Positions 9,723 to 19,557 are shown, counted from the first letter of the stretch. The stretch is 64,000 nt of DNA from Elusimicrobiales bacterium (GCA_026419335.1 JANZZP010000041.1:57578-121577); one strand, 5' to 3'. Program-made: numbers and translations. The notes: generated by a model not told the origin, from the sequence alone.

Positions 9723-11180
9723 ATGCAAAATTTAACTATACTTTTATTCTTCCCTATTTTAACTTCCATATCAATTTTACTAATAAGAAAAGAAAAATTA
9801 ATCAAATATATTTCTTTTTCATCTTCCATATTTGTATTTATATTAACATTACAACTTTTTTTTGATAGCTACAACAATGTTGTACTTGAAGAAAAACACC
9901 AATGGATTTCATTTTTAAATATTAATCTACATTTAGGTGTTGATCAACTTAGTATTATAATGCTTATCTTAACAAATTTTTTAATGCCTATTGCTATTTT
10001 GTCATCTTATTCATCTATTAAACATAATATTAAAAAATATTACTTTTGGATGATGATTCTACATTCAGCAATGATAGGGGTATTCATCTCTATGGATGCT
10101 TTTATGTTTTATGTATTTTGGGAAATGATACTTATCCCAATGTATTTCCTTATAGGTATATGGGGAGGAGATAAAAGAGTTCATGCTGCTATAAAATTTT
10201 TTATATACACAATGGCAGCAAGTGTGTTGTTTCTAATAGGTATAATAATAATATATTTAAATCTTAAATCTACAGGAAATCCGAGTTTTGAAATTTTGGA
10301 ATTCTCAAAAAACACACTTACAGGAAACATTAGAACGTTTGTTTTTTTATCATTTTTTATCGCATTCGCAGTAAAGACTCCATTAATACCCTTTCATACT
10401 TGGTTACCTGATGCTCATGTAGAAGCACCTACAGCAGCAAGTGTAATATTAGCAGGTATTTTATTAAAGATGGGGGGATATGGCTTCCTCAGATTTTTAA
10501 TACCAATTTTCCCAGACATCTCCTATCAATATTCATATATCATATCAATAATTTCAACAACAGCTGTAATATATGCAGGATTAATGGCATGGACGCAAAC
10601 TGATATAAAGAAACTAATAGCATATTCATCAGTTAGTCATATGGGATTGGTTATATTAGGCATTTTTTCTTTTAATCAAACAGCTGTGAATGGAGCTATT
10701 CTTCAAATGCTAAATCATGGAATTTCTACTGGAGCATTATTTTTAGCAATTGGAATAATTTATGAAAGAACTCACACCAGATCAATATATGATTATGGTG
10801 GTATATTTAAAGTAATACCATTCTATTCTACGTTTTTTATGATAATAATGTTATCGTCTATCGGTTTTCCAACTACTAATGGATTTGTAGGTGAAATATT
10901 AATAATATCTGGAGCATTTAAAACATACAAAGTACTTGCCTTAATCTCAATTATAGGTGTTATAATTGGGGCTATATATATGTTAAATGTATATGAAAAA
11001 ATATTCTTTGGTCAAATTCAAAAAACTGAATTTTTATCACTTTCTGATATAAATATACGAGAATGGATATATATTATACCACTTGTTAGTGTTATATTTT
11101 TCATAGGTATCTATCCAGATTATATGATTTCAAAAATAAATGAATATACAATCAATCTAATAAGTGGAGTGCGAAAATGA
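9723..11180 (+). CDS. nuoM: NADH-quinone oxidoreductase subunit M (proton pump)
   Basis: This antiporter-like proton-pumping subunit of 485 residues has about 14 helices. Essential residues are in place: Glu134 in FWEMILIPMYFLIGIWGG and Lys218 in AVKTPLIPFHTWLPDAH, followed by the VEAPTAASVILAGILLKMGGYG-type stretch (about 233-254). A strong AAAGGAG site precedes the ATG. It overlaps nuoN by four bases (ATGA). Confidence 0.97.
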   Translation: MQNLTILLFFPILTSISILLIRKEKLIKYISFSSSIFVFILTLQLFFDSYNNVVLEEKHQWISFLNINLHLGVDQLSIIMLILTNFLMPIAILSSYSSIKHNIKKYYFWMMILHSAMIGVFISMDAFMFYVFWEMILIPMYFLIGIWGGDKRVHAAIKFFIYTMAASVLFLIGIIIIYLNLKSTGNPSFEILEFSKNTLTGNIRTFVFLSFFIAFAVKTPLIPFHTWLPDAHVEAPTAASVILAGILLKMGGYGFLRFLIPIFPDISYQYSYIISIISTTAVIYAGLMAWTQTDIKKLIAYSSVSHMGLVILGIFSFNQTAVNGAILQMLNHGISTGALFLAIGIIYERTHTRSIYDYGGIFKVIPFYSTFFMIIMLSSIGFPTTNGFVGEILIISGAFKTYKVLALISIIGVIIGAIYMLNVYEKIFFGQIQKTEFLSLSDINIREWIYIIPLVSVIFFIGIYPDYMISKINEYTINLISGVRK

Positions 11181-12571
11181 ATTTGATAAATTTAAATATA
11201 CAAATTATAATACCAATATCTTTAATTCTTGCGTCTTCATTCATATCATTATTTATGTGGGTAGAAAAGAAAAATAAAAATTTATCTTTTGATATTACCG
11301 GTATATCTATGATTCTAGCAAATGTATTTCTTATTTCATATATAAATATTTCAGAAAACAAATCATACATATTTTCATCATCAATATTTAATAATATAGC
11401 TGTTTTGTATGTTTTTTTAATATCTACTATTATGTTTTTTTCACACAAGGAAATACTACAAGATAATATTAAATATGGAGAATATATTGTACTTTATGTT
11501 ATAACAATTATATCATCTTCAATTTTAATATCATCTGACAATTTATTAACAATATTTATAACAATAGAATTAATGTCGGTATCTTTATATGCGCTTACAG
11601 GATTTAGTAAAACTCAACAATCTCTTGAAGCATCGTTTAAATATTTAATAACAGGTTCTTTTGCAACTTTTTTCTTTATCCTTTCTCTTATCTTTATTAA
11701 ACAATCTGGACTTTCTATGGAACTTTCAGATATCAAATTAGCACCCTCAACTACATCAGTTACTCTTGTAGGCATATTTTTTCTTTCAGGTATTTTTTTT
11801 AAAATTGCTTTATTCCCAATGCATTCTTGGTCTATAGATGTTTATTGTGGCTCACCAACATATGTAACTTCAATTTTAACAACTTTTGTTAAATTTTCTG
11901 TTTTAATAGTAGGATATCGTGTATATACTGCTTTTTCCCCACATATTCCTAATGAAATATTATATTTTTTAATCATACTAACACTCATTATACCAACTAT
12001 ATCAGCCCTTTCATCAAATAATATAAAAAAGATATTAATATATTCTAGTATATCTCATGCTGGATATATAGGAATAGGATTTTTTTCATCTTCAAATTCT
12101 TATTTGTATTTTTATGCTATAGCATATTCCATTATGTCTTTTGGTGCTTTTACAACATTATTTATGATAGAAAAAAAACTTAATTCTTATACAATTGATA
12201 TATCATCATTAAAAGAAATATGGCTAAAAAATCCTATACTTATAATTGCATTGTCAGTTTTTTTATTTTCACTTGCTGGAATACCCCCATTTGTGGGATT
12301 TTTTGCTAAATTTTATATTTTTTATTCAGCAGTAGAAAGTTCAAATATTATTCTTGCCATAATAGGCACTATAACAAGCGCAATTGCTTCATATTACTAT
12401 ATCAAAATTATAATCCCTATATTTACAACTCCACATGAAGAAATTCCTGATTCCAAAATCTTAAAAGAGAATCCCTTAACAACTACAATAATACTTTTTT
12501 TATTAATTACAACAATACTACTCGGTATTTTTTCATCTTCTTTAATACAACTAATATCTAAAACAATATAA
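11177..12571 (+). CDS. nuoN: NADH-quinone oxidoreductase subunit N (proton pump)
   Basis: This is the third antiporter-like subunit and last gene of the visible operon. The 464-residue protein has about 14 helices. The channel residues Glu131 (TIELMSVSLYALTGF) and Lys209 (FKIALFPMHSWSIDVY) are conserved. It ends 18 bases from the convergent ribE gene. I see no hairpin/T-run terminator in that gap, so nuo and rib transcripts may overlap at their 3' ends. Confidence 0.96.
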   Translation: MNLINLNIQIIIPISLILASSFISLFMWVEKKNKNLSFDITGISMILANVFLISYINISENKSYIFSSSIFNNIAVLYVFLISTIMFFSHKEILQDNIKYGEYIVLYVITIISSSILISSDNLLTIFITIELMSVSLYALTGFSKTQQSLEASFKYLITGSFATFFFILSLIFIKQSGLSMELSDIKLAPSTTSVTLVGIFFLSGIFFKIALFPMHSWSIDVYCGSPTYVTSILTTFVKFSVLIVGYRVYTAFSPHIPNEILYFLIILTLIIPTISALSSNNIKKILIYSSISHAGYIGIGFFSSSNSYLYFYAIAYSIMSFGAFTTLFMIEKKLNSYTIDISSLKEIWLKNPILIIALSVFLFSLAGIPPFVGFFAKFYIFYSAVESSNIILAIIGTITSAIASYYYIKIIIPIFTTPHEEIPDSKILKENPLTTTIILFLLITTILLGIFSSSLIQLISKTI

Positions 12572-12589
12572 TATTTTCAGATTTAGATT

Positions 12590-13192
12590 TTAAATAAACC
12601 CATTTTGTTTTAGAAAATCATATGTTATTCTATTATCATTTTTAAGGGTAGTTTTTAAAAGAATATCATATTCAATATTAACATAAGAATTTATTTTAAG
12701 ATATTTTAAATTAGTATTGTTATAGGTATGAGGAATTATAGCCACTTTAAAGCTAAAATTTTTGATATCAAAGGCAGTTAAACTTATACCATTAACCCCA
12801 ACTGAGCATTTCTCAACCAGATATTTTGTTGATGATATTCTAAATACTAAAAAATAAAAATTATCATTTTTTTCTATTTTTTCCAAATGACCAACTTCAT
12901 CAATATGTCCAGTTAAAAAATGTCCTCCTAACCTATCCCCAACTTTTAAGGCTCTTTCAAGATTAACTTCATCACCTAATTTTAAAAACTTTAAGTTAGT
13001 AACTTTCAATGTCTGCGGACTTATATCAAAAACTAATGTATGATTATCAAAATTAGTTAAAGTAAGACAAATTCCGTTTACCGATATACTATCTCCTTTT
13101 AATAATCCATCTTGAAATTTATTTTCAACAGATAAATTTGAAGATGTTATTTTTTTAACTTTAGCTATCTTTTCAATAATACCACTAAACAT
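12590..13192 (-). CDS. ribE: Riboflavin synthase, alpha chain
   Basis: This enzyme dismutates two 6,7-dimethyl-8-ribityllumazine molecules into riboflavin and the pyrimidinedione precursor. The 200-residue protein shows the internal duplication typical of the family: an N-terminal barrel beginning MFSGIIEKIAKV with NGICLTL, and a second barrel with GHFLTGHIDEVG and VNGISLTAFD. It is the last gene of the ribBA-ribH-ribD-ribE transcript and overlaps ribD by eight bases. Confidence 0.96.
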   Translation of the reverse strand: MFSGIIEKIAKVKKITSSNLSVENKFQDGLLKGDSISVNGICLTLTNFDNHTLVFDISPQTLKVTNLKFLKLGDEVNLERALKVGDRLGGHFLTGHIDEVGHLEKIEKNDNFYFLVFRISSTKYLVEKCSVGVNGISLTAFDIKNFSFKVAIIPHTYNNTNLKYLKINSYVNIEYDILLKTTLKNDNRITYDFLKQNGFI

Positions 13193-14276
13193 TTTTTAAT
13201 TCCATTAATACATCATCCTCAATCCTTTCAATATTTAAAGTTTTTAATTTAAGTCCTAAAGAAGAATTTTTAAAAAGAACAATATCATTAAACCAATTTA
13301 TTCCTTTTCCAATTATTATAGGTGAAATAAATAAAATGATTTTATCAAAAACTTTTTGATTGATAAATTGTGTAACTGTATATGCTCCACCTTCAACCAA
13401 TACATTTTTAATTCCATAATTATAAAGAGTTTTTATAAGAAAATTCATATCATAAGTATTACGATTTTTAAAACAATGAGGATTTATATGGATAATTTCA
13501 AAATTTTTAAAAGGTTTTAAATTTATATAATTTTTTGATAATATAAAAAATCTTCTTCTTTCCTTGAAAATATTTAATTTTTTTGACAATTCTAAATTTC
13601 CTATAACACATACATCTGGTTGTTTTCTTACATCTAATTCTCTCACAGTCAATTTTGGATTATCTTTTATTAAAGTTTTTGAACCAATAATTATGCAATC
13701 AGAATAAGCTCTCAAAAGTTGAACACGAGTCCTTGATAATTTTGAAGATATCCATTTAGAATTATAATATAAATCAGCAATCTTACCATCTATAGAAGTT
13801 GCCAACTTGATTGTAACATATGGTATAGATTTATTCATATTTTTAAAAAAAACCTCATTTACATCTATACATCTTTTTCTTAATTCTCCATCAGCAATTT
13901 CACATTTAATACCCGATTTTTTAAGTATTTCAATACCTTTTCCTCTATGACTTGGATTTGGATCTAAAACTCCACACACAACTCTTTTAATACCTTTTCT
14001 TATTATTAAATCAGTACATGGAGGAGTTTTACCATAAGTTGAGCATGGTTCAAGTGTAACATAAAGTGTCGAACCATAAACGGAAGTGTTAGCAGAATTT
14101 ATAGCATTAACTTCAGCATGAGGTCCACCGAAAAACTCATGATAACCATATGATATAATTTTATTATTTTTAACAATAACACATCCTACTTTCGGATTTG
14201 GATGTGTCTTATAATTACCTTTTTCTGCTTGATGTATAGCTTCTAATAAAAAATATTTATCTTTATAAGAAAGCAT
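13185..14276 (-). CDS. ribD: Bifunctional riboflavin deaminase/reductase
   Basis: RibD deaminates the GTP-derived pyrimidine and then reduces its ribose side chain, the second and third steps of riboflavin synthesis. The N-terminal cytidine-deaminase-like domain has zinc ligands His53 (GGPHAEVNAI, with catalytic Glu55), Cys78 and Cys87 (PCSTYGKTPPC). The C-terminal domain (about 147-363) is the NADPH-dependent reductase, with TIKLATSIDGKI at its start and VEGGAYT near its end. The length of 363 is normal. The stop is adjacent to the ribE start, and its ATG lies immediately after ribH. Confidence 0.96.
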   Translation of the reverse strand: MLSYKDKYFLLEAIHQAEKGNYKTHPNPKVGCVIVKNNKIISYGYHEFFGGPHAEVNAINSANTSVYGSTLYVTLEPCSTYGKTPPCTDLIIRKGIKRVVCGVLDPNPSHRGKGIEILKKSGIKCEIADGELRKRCIDVNEVFFKNMNKSIPYVTIKLATSIDGKIADLYYNSKWISSKLSRTRVQLLRAYSDCIIIGSKTLIKDNPKLTVRELDVRKQPDVCVIGNLELSKKLNIFKERRRFFILSKNYINLKPFKNFEIIHINPHCFKNRNTYDMNFLIKTLYNYGIKNVLVEGGAYTVTQFINQKVFDKIILFISPIIIGKGINWFNDIVLFKNSSLGLKLKTLNIERIEDDVLMELKNV

Positions 14277-14738
14277 TTATTTTATGGTTTTAAAAAGATT
14301 CGCCATTTCAATTGCTGTCATAGCTGCATCAAACCCTTTATTACCCTGTTTAGTACCACACCTTTCAATTGCTTGTTCAAGGTTTTCAGCTGTCACTATT
14401 CCAAATGAAATTGGTATTTGGAGTTCAATTGATAATTCTGATATACCTTTAGTAGTCTGTGATGCTACATATTCAAAATGAGGAGTATCACCTTTTATAA
14501 TAACACCTAATGTAATTATTGCATCTGGTTTAGTTTTACTTACAAGTTTTATTAATTGCGGAATTTCAAATGAGCCAGGTGCCCAAATTAAAGAAATTGA
14601 ATCTTTTTCAACCCCATGTCTTATAAGACAATCTATAGCTCCATCAAGTAATTTTTGAGTAAGGAAACTATTAAACCTAGATACAATAATCGCTATTTTT
14701 AATTGTTTCCCATCAAGTTTTCCTTCATAAACTTTCAT
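14277..14738 (-). CDS. ribH: 6,7-dimethyl-8-ribityllumazine synthase
   Basis: RibH condenses the ribityl-pyrimidine with dihydroxybutanone phosphate to form lumazine. The 153-residue protein has the N-terminal IVSRFNSFLTQKLLDGA segment, APGSFEIPQ, GVIIKGDTPHFEYVA with the catalytic His, and PISFGIVTAENLEQA, all conserved in the icosahedral or pentameric enzyme. An AAGGAGG ribosome-binding site precedes the ATG, in contrast to ribBA at the head of the operon. Confidence 0.97.
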   Translation of the reverse strand: MKVYEGKLDGKQLKIAIIVSRFNSFLTQKLLDGAIDCLIRHGVEKDSISLIWAPGSFEIPQLIKLVSKTKPDAIITLGVIIKGDTPHFEYVASQTTKGISELSIELQIPISFGIVTAENLEQAIERCGTKQGNKGFDAAMTAIEMANLFKTIK

Positions 14739-14749
14739 ATAATACCTCC

Positions 14750-15949
14750 TTAAATAAGATGTCCAAGTTTTTTACGTTTAGCTTTTAAATATTTTTCATT
14801 ATGAGGATTAGGAGATACCACAATAGGAATTCGTTCTACTATTTTAAGCCCATAGCCTTTTAATCCGACTATTTTTTTAGGATTATTAGTAAGCAGTTTC
14901 ATTTTTCTTACTCCAAGTTTTCTAAGTATTTGTGCTCCTATCCCGTAATCCCTAAGGTCAGGTTTAAATCCAAGTTTTATATTTGCTTCAACGGTATCAT
15001 ATCCTTTTTCTTGTAGATGATAAGCAAGTATCTTGTTTCCAAGTCCAATCCCTCTGCCTTCCTGCCTCATATAGAGAAATACACCAGAATTAGATTTTGA
15101 AATAATTTTCATTGCGGTTATAAGTTGAGAACCACAATCACATCTAAGGGATGAAAAGACATCTCCAGTAAGGCACTCAGAGTGAACTCTTACAATAACA
15201 GGATTATTTTCACTTATTTTGCCTTTAATAAGAGCAACATGTTCTTTACCTGTTAGTTTTTCTCTAAAAATTCTTATTTCAAAATTCCCAAAAATAGTGG
15301 GAAGATTTGCTTTTGAAATCTCTTCAATAAGAGTTTCTGTCTTTCTTCTGTATTCAATTAATTTTTCAATCGATGTTATTTTTATTTTATGTTTTCCAGC
15401 AAATCTAATTAAATCATTTAACCTTGCCATTTTTCCATTATCAGTCATTATTTCGCATATTACAGCAACAGGATTTAATCCTGCTATTTTCATTAAATCA
15501 ATCGCTGCTTCGGTATGTCCTGCTCTTTCTAAAACTCCTCCATCCTTTGCCAAAAGGGGGAAAATATGACCAGGTTTTGAAAAATCCTGAGGTTTTGAAT
15601 TAGGATTAGACAAAAGTCTAATAGTTTTAGCTCTATCTTCAGCAGAAATTCCAGTAGTTATACCATTTTTCGCATCAACACTTATAAGCCAATTCGTTTT
15701 ATAAGGATCTGTATTTACTTTATCCATAGGATATAAATCAAGCCTTTTAGCTATTTCGTTTGTCACTGGAACACATATAAGACCCCTCGCATATTTAATA
15801 ATAAAATTTATGTTTTTTTGGGTAGCATATTCTGCTGCAATAACAATATCTCCTTCGTTTTCTCTTTCCTCATCATCTATAACTATAACCATTCTGCCTT
15901 TTTTGAGTTCGGTAACTATCTCATCTATACTATTTAATAACTCTTTCAT
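14750..15949 (-). CDS. ribBA: Bifunctional DHBP synthase / GTP cyclohydrolase II
   Basis: This is the first gene of the riboflavin transcript. It makes both precursors: 3,4-dihydroxybutanone phosphate from ribulose 5-phosphate (N-terminal domain, about 1-200, with DDEERENEGD at 25-34 and GHTEAAIDL at 144-152) and the pyrimidine from GTP (C-terminal domain). The cyclohydrolase zinc ligands Cys259, Cys270 and Cys272 are present, as is RQEGRGIGL. The start is fixed by the family N-terminus, since the next Met is residue 20, inside conserved sequence. A -10 box lies six bases upstream, so the mRNA appears leaderless and there is no space for an FMN riboswitch. Confidence 0.96.
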   Translation of the reverse strand: MKELLNSIDEIVTELKKGRMVIVIDDEERENEGDIVIAAEYATQKNINFIIKYARGLICVPVTNEIAKRLDLYPMDKVNTDPYKTNWLISVDAKNGITTGISAEDRAKTIRLLSNPNSKPQDFSKPGHIFPLLAKDGGVLERAGHTEAAIDLMKIAGLNPVAVICEIMTDNGKMARLNDLIRFAGKHKIKITSIEKLIEYRRKTETLIEEISKANLPTIFGNFEIRIFREKLTGKEHVALIKGKISENNPVIVRVHSECLTGDVFSSLRCDCGSQLITAMKIISKSNSGVFLYMRQEGRGIGLGNKILAYHLQEKGYDTVEANIKLGFKPDLRDYGIGAQILRKLGVRKMKLLTNNPKKIVGLKGYGLKIVERIPIVVSPNPHNEKYLKAKRKKLGHLI

Positions 15950-15955
15950 AACTAT

Positions 15956-15961
15956 ATTATA
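15956..15961 (-). promoter_or_regulatory. -10 box of ribBA, leaderless arrangement
   Basis: On the minus strand a perfect TATAAT (15961 to 15956) is followed by six bases and then the ribBA ATG. Transcription would begin at or next to the A of the start codon. There is no Shine-Dalgarno. The -35 region is not recognisable. The element lies inside the spacer of the divergent promoter for the gene at 15986. Confidence 0.7.
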
Positions 15962-15972
15962 GAAAAATTTAA

Positions 15973-15978
15973 TATAAT
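15973..15978 (+). promoter_or_regulatory. -10 box of the GT-C-like gene, leaderless arrangement
   Basis: A perfect TATAAT is followed by seven bases and then the ATG at 15986. The next in-frame ATG of that gene is about 55 codons later, so the mRNA is predicted to start at or just before the initiation codon. The -10 boxes of the two divergent genes are only 11 bases apart, so the polymerase footprints must overlap completely. Confidence 0.7.
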
Positions 15979-15985
15979 AAACTTT

Positions 15986-18106
15986 ATGTATAAAAAGAGG
16001 GGTGAAGAGAAGAGGGTTTTATATAATTATAAAACGAAAATATTCTTAACAATACTTCCAATAATAGTTTTCTATTTAGTATTATCAGAAATTTTAAATT
16101 ATTATCCACCAAATTTTACTATTTTTATATCAGCATTAAACCCATTTATGTATTTAAAAAATATCAAATTTAATATAGTACTATATAATTTAAAAGAAAT
16201 ATTTTATATTCTAACCTTTTTATCTGCTACAATTTCAATAGGGAAATTTTTAGAGAAAGTAGGAGCCATAAACAAATATCCTATTTATATTATTTATGCA
16301 ATAGGCACAATATTTAACTGTTTTATAGCACTCATAACAGGTTTTTTAGGATTAATATCTCAAAGTATATATATTTTTATTATATCCTTCGAAATTATGA
16401 TTGGAATATATTTAATGTTAAAAAAAGATTTTAGAATAAAAAATAATTTAAAATTTAATTTGAAAGGTACTAAAATACATTTATACCTTACATTGTTCAT
16501 TTTATCTTTAATTTTTATAAATTCTCTATCCCCTGAAATCTTTTATGATTCTTTAAACTATCATCTTGCCGCACCTAATTGGTGGATTATAAACGGAAAA
16601 ATATCTGATATGCCTAATCATATGTATTATAAACTACCTCTTACTTATGCTTTAAACTATTTAATACCACTCACTGTATTTGGGGAACAAACACCTTTGC
16701 TAGTTAATTTTATCACTTTTTTATTTTTTATTGTTTTCATAATATATGGGTTTCAAGAATATTTAACACCAAAAACTTCTATAATGGCTGGATTTATATT
16801 TGCATCAATATTTCATGTTTATATAACTGCACAATCCGCTACCGCAGATATTTTTTCTTCATTTATAGCCGCATTGGTTTTGAAAATGTTTACACAATAT
16901 TATAATACGAACTCGGTAAAAGATATATTATTAGCCGGAATATTTGCTGGAGTAGCATTTTCTTCAAAATATAACACAGCGTTTATTACACTTAGCTTTT
17001 TATTAATTTTTATATATGATAGGTATAAATCTAAAATAATTTATAAGAAAATTATATTTGAAATTTTAATCTTTTCAATAGGTTTCATGTTATTTTTCCT
17101 ACCTTGGGCAATTAAAAATTTTATAAACTATTCCAATCCCATTTTTCCATTTTTACATGAACACTTTTGTAATTCATGTTCTAACTCAGAAATTTATAGG
17201 ATAAAAGGATTCATAAAAGAAGTAAAACAATTTGATGAAATGAGTATAATTGAATGGCTAAAAACACCATTCCTTGTATCAATAGGTAAAATACCTAATT
17301 CAGAATTTTTTTTACCTCTATTTTTCATTATTTTACCTTTAGGAATATTTAATAAGAAAAATAATTTTTTAATTCAAAGACTTAGTATATCTTTCGTATT
17401 TTCTTATATCGCATGGTCAACATCCACTACCTATATTAGACACTTTTTTCCATCTTTTTTTATTATGTCGATTTTAGCAGCTTATTATATAAATGAAGCT
17501 TTTGATGGTGTTATATCATCAGTTCTCAAAATAATATTTGCAATTGTTATGTTTATAAATACTATTTGGCTTGTCAATTATTTCGCAATTGAAAAAAGAT
17601 ATGAACCAGTATTTGGATTTATAACTAAAGAAGAATATTTATCTAAAAGCAGAATGAGATACCCATATCCATCCTATCCAATGTATGATTATATAAATAA
17701 AAATTTAAGTAAAGAAGACAAAATATTAATATTTGGAGATTCAAGAACATTTTATTTAAAAATACCACACGAGACAGCCTCTGTTTTTGATATACATCCA
17801 CTGGTAGAAATCTCAGAAAAATCAAAAAACGGAGATGAAATATACAAAAAGTTAAAGAATATGGGATTCACACATATCATGGTTAATTTGGCTGAAGGAT
17901 ATAGAATTAAAAGTTATGGTAATCATTATTTTAGCAAAACAGCCTACGAAAAATTTGATGATTTTTTTAAAAATCATCTTATTGTTGAGAACGAATGGCA
18001 AGAAATTGATAAAAACAAAATTAATCAAAAAATAATTTTGTATTTAATAGTTGAAAAAAATATGGTAAAAGATTTTAATTACTTTCAATATTTCATTCAA
18101 CCTTAA
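15986..18106 (+). CDS. Polytopic membrane protein, GT-C glycosyltransferase-like
   Basis: This is a 706-residue protein with about 11-13 hydrophobic helices and a soluble C-terminal domain from about residue 555. After the fifth helix it has a first outer loop with Asp188 and His193 (EIFYDSLNYHLAAPNWW). An acidic residue in the first large loop is characteristic of GT-C enzymes of the PMT/ArnT type, which move a sugar from a polyprenyl-phosphate carrier to a protein or lipid. I infer that class only. The acceptor is unknown, and a non-enzymatic homologue is possible. The gene is monocistronic, divergent from ribBA and apparently leaderless. purB follows 26 bases later with its own -10 box. 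Confidence 0.72.
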   Translation: MYKKRGEEKRVLYNYKTKIFLTILPIIVFYLVLSEILNYYPPNFTIFISALNPFMYLKNIKFNIVLYNLKEIFYILTFLSATISIGKFLEKVGAINKYPIYIIYAIGTIFNCFIALITGFLGLISQSIYIFIISFEIMIGIYLMLKKDFRIKNNLKFNLKGTKIHLYLTLFILSLIFINSLSPEIFYDSLNYHLAAPNWWIINGKISDMPNHMYYKLPLTYALNYLIPLTVFGEQTPLLVNFITFLFFIVFIIYGFQEYLTPKTSIMAGFIFASIFHVYITAQSATADIFSSFIAALVLKMFTQYYNTNSVKDILLAGIFAGVAFSSKYNTAFITLSFLLIFIYDRYKSKIIYKKIIFEILIFSIGFMLFFLPWAIKNFINYSNPIFPFLHEHFCNSCSNSEIYRIKGFIKEVKQFDEMSIIEWLKTPFLVSIGKIPNSEFFLPLFFIILPLGIFNKKNNFLIQRLSISFVFSYIAWSTSTTYIRHFFPSFFIMSILAAYYINEAFDGVISSVLKIIFAIVMFINTIWLVNYFAIEKRYEPVFGFITKEEYLSKSRMRYPYPSYPMYDYINKNLSKEDKILIFGDSRTFYLKIPHETASVFDIHPLVEISEKSKNGDEIYKKLKNMGFTHIMVNLAEGYRIKSYGNHYFSKTAYEKFDDFFKNHLIVENEWQEIDKNKINQKIILYLIVEKNMVKDFNYFQYFIQP

Positions 18107-18132
18107 AATCTAATTTGCTAAAATGTTAAAGT
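18096..18132 (+). promoter_or_regulatory. purB promoter, extended -10, leaderless arrangement
   Basis: An extended -10 element TGCTAAAAT has its hexamer at 18119-18124, eight bases before the purB ATG. A weak -35 candidate, TTCAAC at 18096-18101, is 17 bases upstream of the hexamer. No Shine-Dalgarno precedes the ATG, and the conserved purB N-terminus fixes the start, so a leaderless or nearly leaderless transcript is implied. Confidence 0.65.
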
Positions 18133-19539
18133 ATGGATACTTTAAAAAACATATCTCCTGTAGATGGAAGATATGCAATAAAAACATTTGAGATAAAAAA
18201 TTATTTTTCAGAACATGCTCTTATAAATGCAAGAATTAAAGTAGAATGTGAGTATTTTATATTTTTAACTAACTTTCTTTATAAAAAAAGAATACTTAAA
18301 AAATGCTTATCTCAAAAAGAAATTGAGTTAATAAGAAAAATTTATTTAATTCCTGATGAAAATGCAAAAATAGTGAAAAAAATAGAAACAAAAGGATATC
18401 AAGATATTAAACCAACTAATCACGATGTTAAAGCTGTGGAATATTATTTAAAGAAAAAGTTAAAAAATAAAGTAAAGTATAATCTTGAATTTATTCATTT
18501 TGGTTTGACATCAGAAGACGTCAATAATATATCTTATTCAATAATGATTGAAAGTTATTTAAAAAAAATACATATACCTAACATTGATGAAATTTTATCT
18601 AAATTAAAATTCTTTATTAAAAATTACTATTCAACACCTTTTCCAGCAAGAACTCATGGACAATTAGCATCCCCAACAACATTTGGAAAAGAAATTAGAG
18701 TCTTTTATGAAAGGATACACAATAAATTAATAAAAGTTAAAAAACATAAATTAAAAGTAAAAATTAATGGTGCAGTTGGAAATTATAATTCATTTGTAGT
18801 AGCATATCCAAAAATTAACTGGTTATCATTTTCTAAAGAGTTCATAACGCATTTAAATAAAAATTTAGAGACAAATTTTGAGACAAATCTATACACGACT
18901 CAAATAGAACCTCATGATTCATGGGTTGAACTTTTCAGCGATTTATCTCATTTAAATACAATACTAATTGGATTTTGTCAAGATATATGGAGATATATAA
19001 GTGATGAGCTAATTATTTTAAAAAAGTTTGATTGGGAAGTTGGCTCTTCTACTATGCCACACAAAGTAAATCCAATAGATTTCGAAAATGCTGAGGGAAA
19101 CTTACAAATAGCAAATTCTAATTTTAATTTTTTTATTAATAAACTACCAATATCCAGAATGCAAAGAGATTTAACAGACTCAACAGTTGAAAGAAATTTT
19201 GGAGTTGCTTTTGCTCATACAATTATAGCTTTTAAATCTATAATTAGTGGATTATCTAAAATAACATTAAATTCACAAAAAGCACTTGAAATTATAGAAG
19301 ATGAAGCACAAATTTATTCAGAAGCAATACAAACCATATTAAGGAAACACGGCATAAAAAATGCATATGAAATTCTAAAAGAATTTTCAAGAGGGAAAAA
19401 AATATCTAAAAAAGATATAGAAATTTTTATTGACAAAATTAAATTAAATCATAACATAAAAAAAGAACTTAGAAAGATAATAAAAACTAAATATATTGGA
19501 TTAGCTTCAAAACTTGCTTTAAACAATATGAAAGAATAA
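18133..19539 (+). CDS. purB: Adenylosuccinate lyase
   Basis: PurB cleaves fumarate from SAICAR and from adenylosuccinate in purine synthesis. The 468-residue protein is of the long E. coli type: it begins with ISPVDGRYA, has the RTHGQ segment with His175, and carries the fumarase-superfamily signature SSTMPHKVNPIDFENAEGN at residues 305-323. It is followed at 18 bases by purA, so the two AMP-forming steps are encoded together. No other purine genes are in the window. Confidence 0.96.
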   Translation: MDTLKNISPVDGRYAIKTFEIKNYFSEHALINARIKVECEYFIFLTNFLYKKRILKKCLSQKEIELIRKIYLIPDENAKIVKKIETKGYQDIKPTNHDVKAVEYYLKKKLKNKVKYNLEFIHFGLTSEDVNNISYSIMIESYLKKIHIPNIDEILSKLKFFIKNYYSTPFPARTHGQLASPTTFGKEIRVFYERIHNKLIKVKKHKLKVKINGAVGNYNSFVVAYPKINWLSFSKEFITHLNKNLETNFETNLYTTQIEPHDSWVELFSDLSHLNTILIGFCQDIWRYISDELIILKKFDWEVGSSTMPHKVNPIDFENAEGNLQIANSNFNFFINKLPISRMQRDLTDSTVERNFGVAFAHTIIAFKSIISGLSKITLNSQKALEIIEDEAQIYSEAIQTILRKHGIKNAYEILKEFSRGKKISKKDIEIFIDKIKLNHNIKKELRKIIKTKYIGLASKLALNNMKE

Positions 19540-19557
19540 ATATTATATGGAGGAATA

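Noticed and set aside
12572..12589. Bidirectional terminator between nuoN and ribE
   Set aside because: The 18-base gap contains no inverted repeat with a stable stem.
14739..15985. FMN riboswitch for the riboflavin operon
   Set aside because: Only 36 bases lie upstream of ribBA and only 11 between ribBA and ribH; neither can hold the conserved RFN fold.
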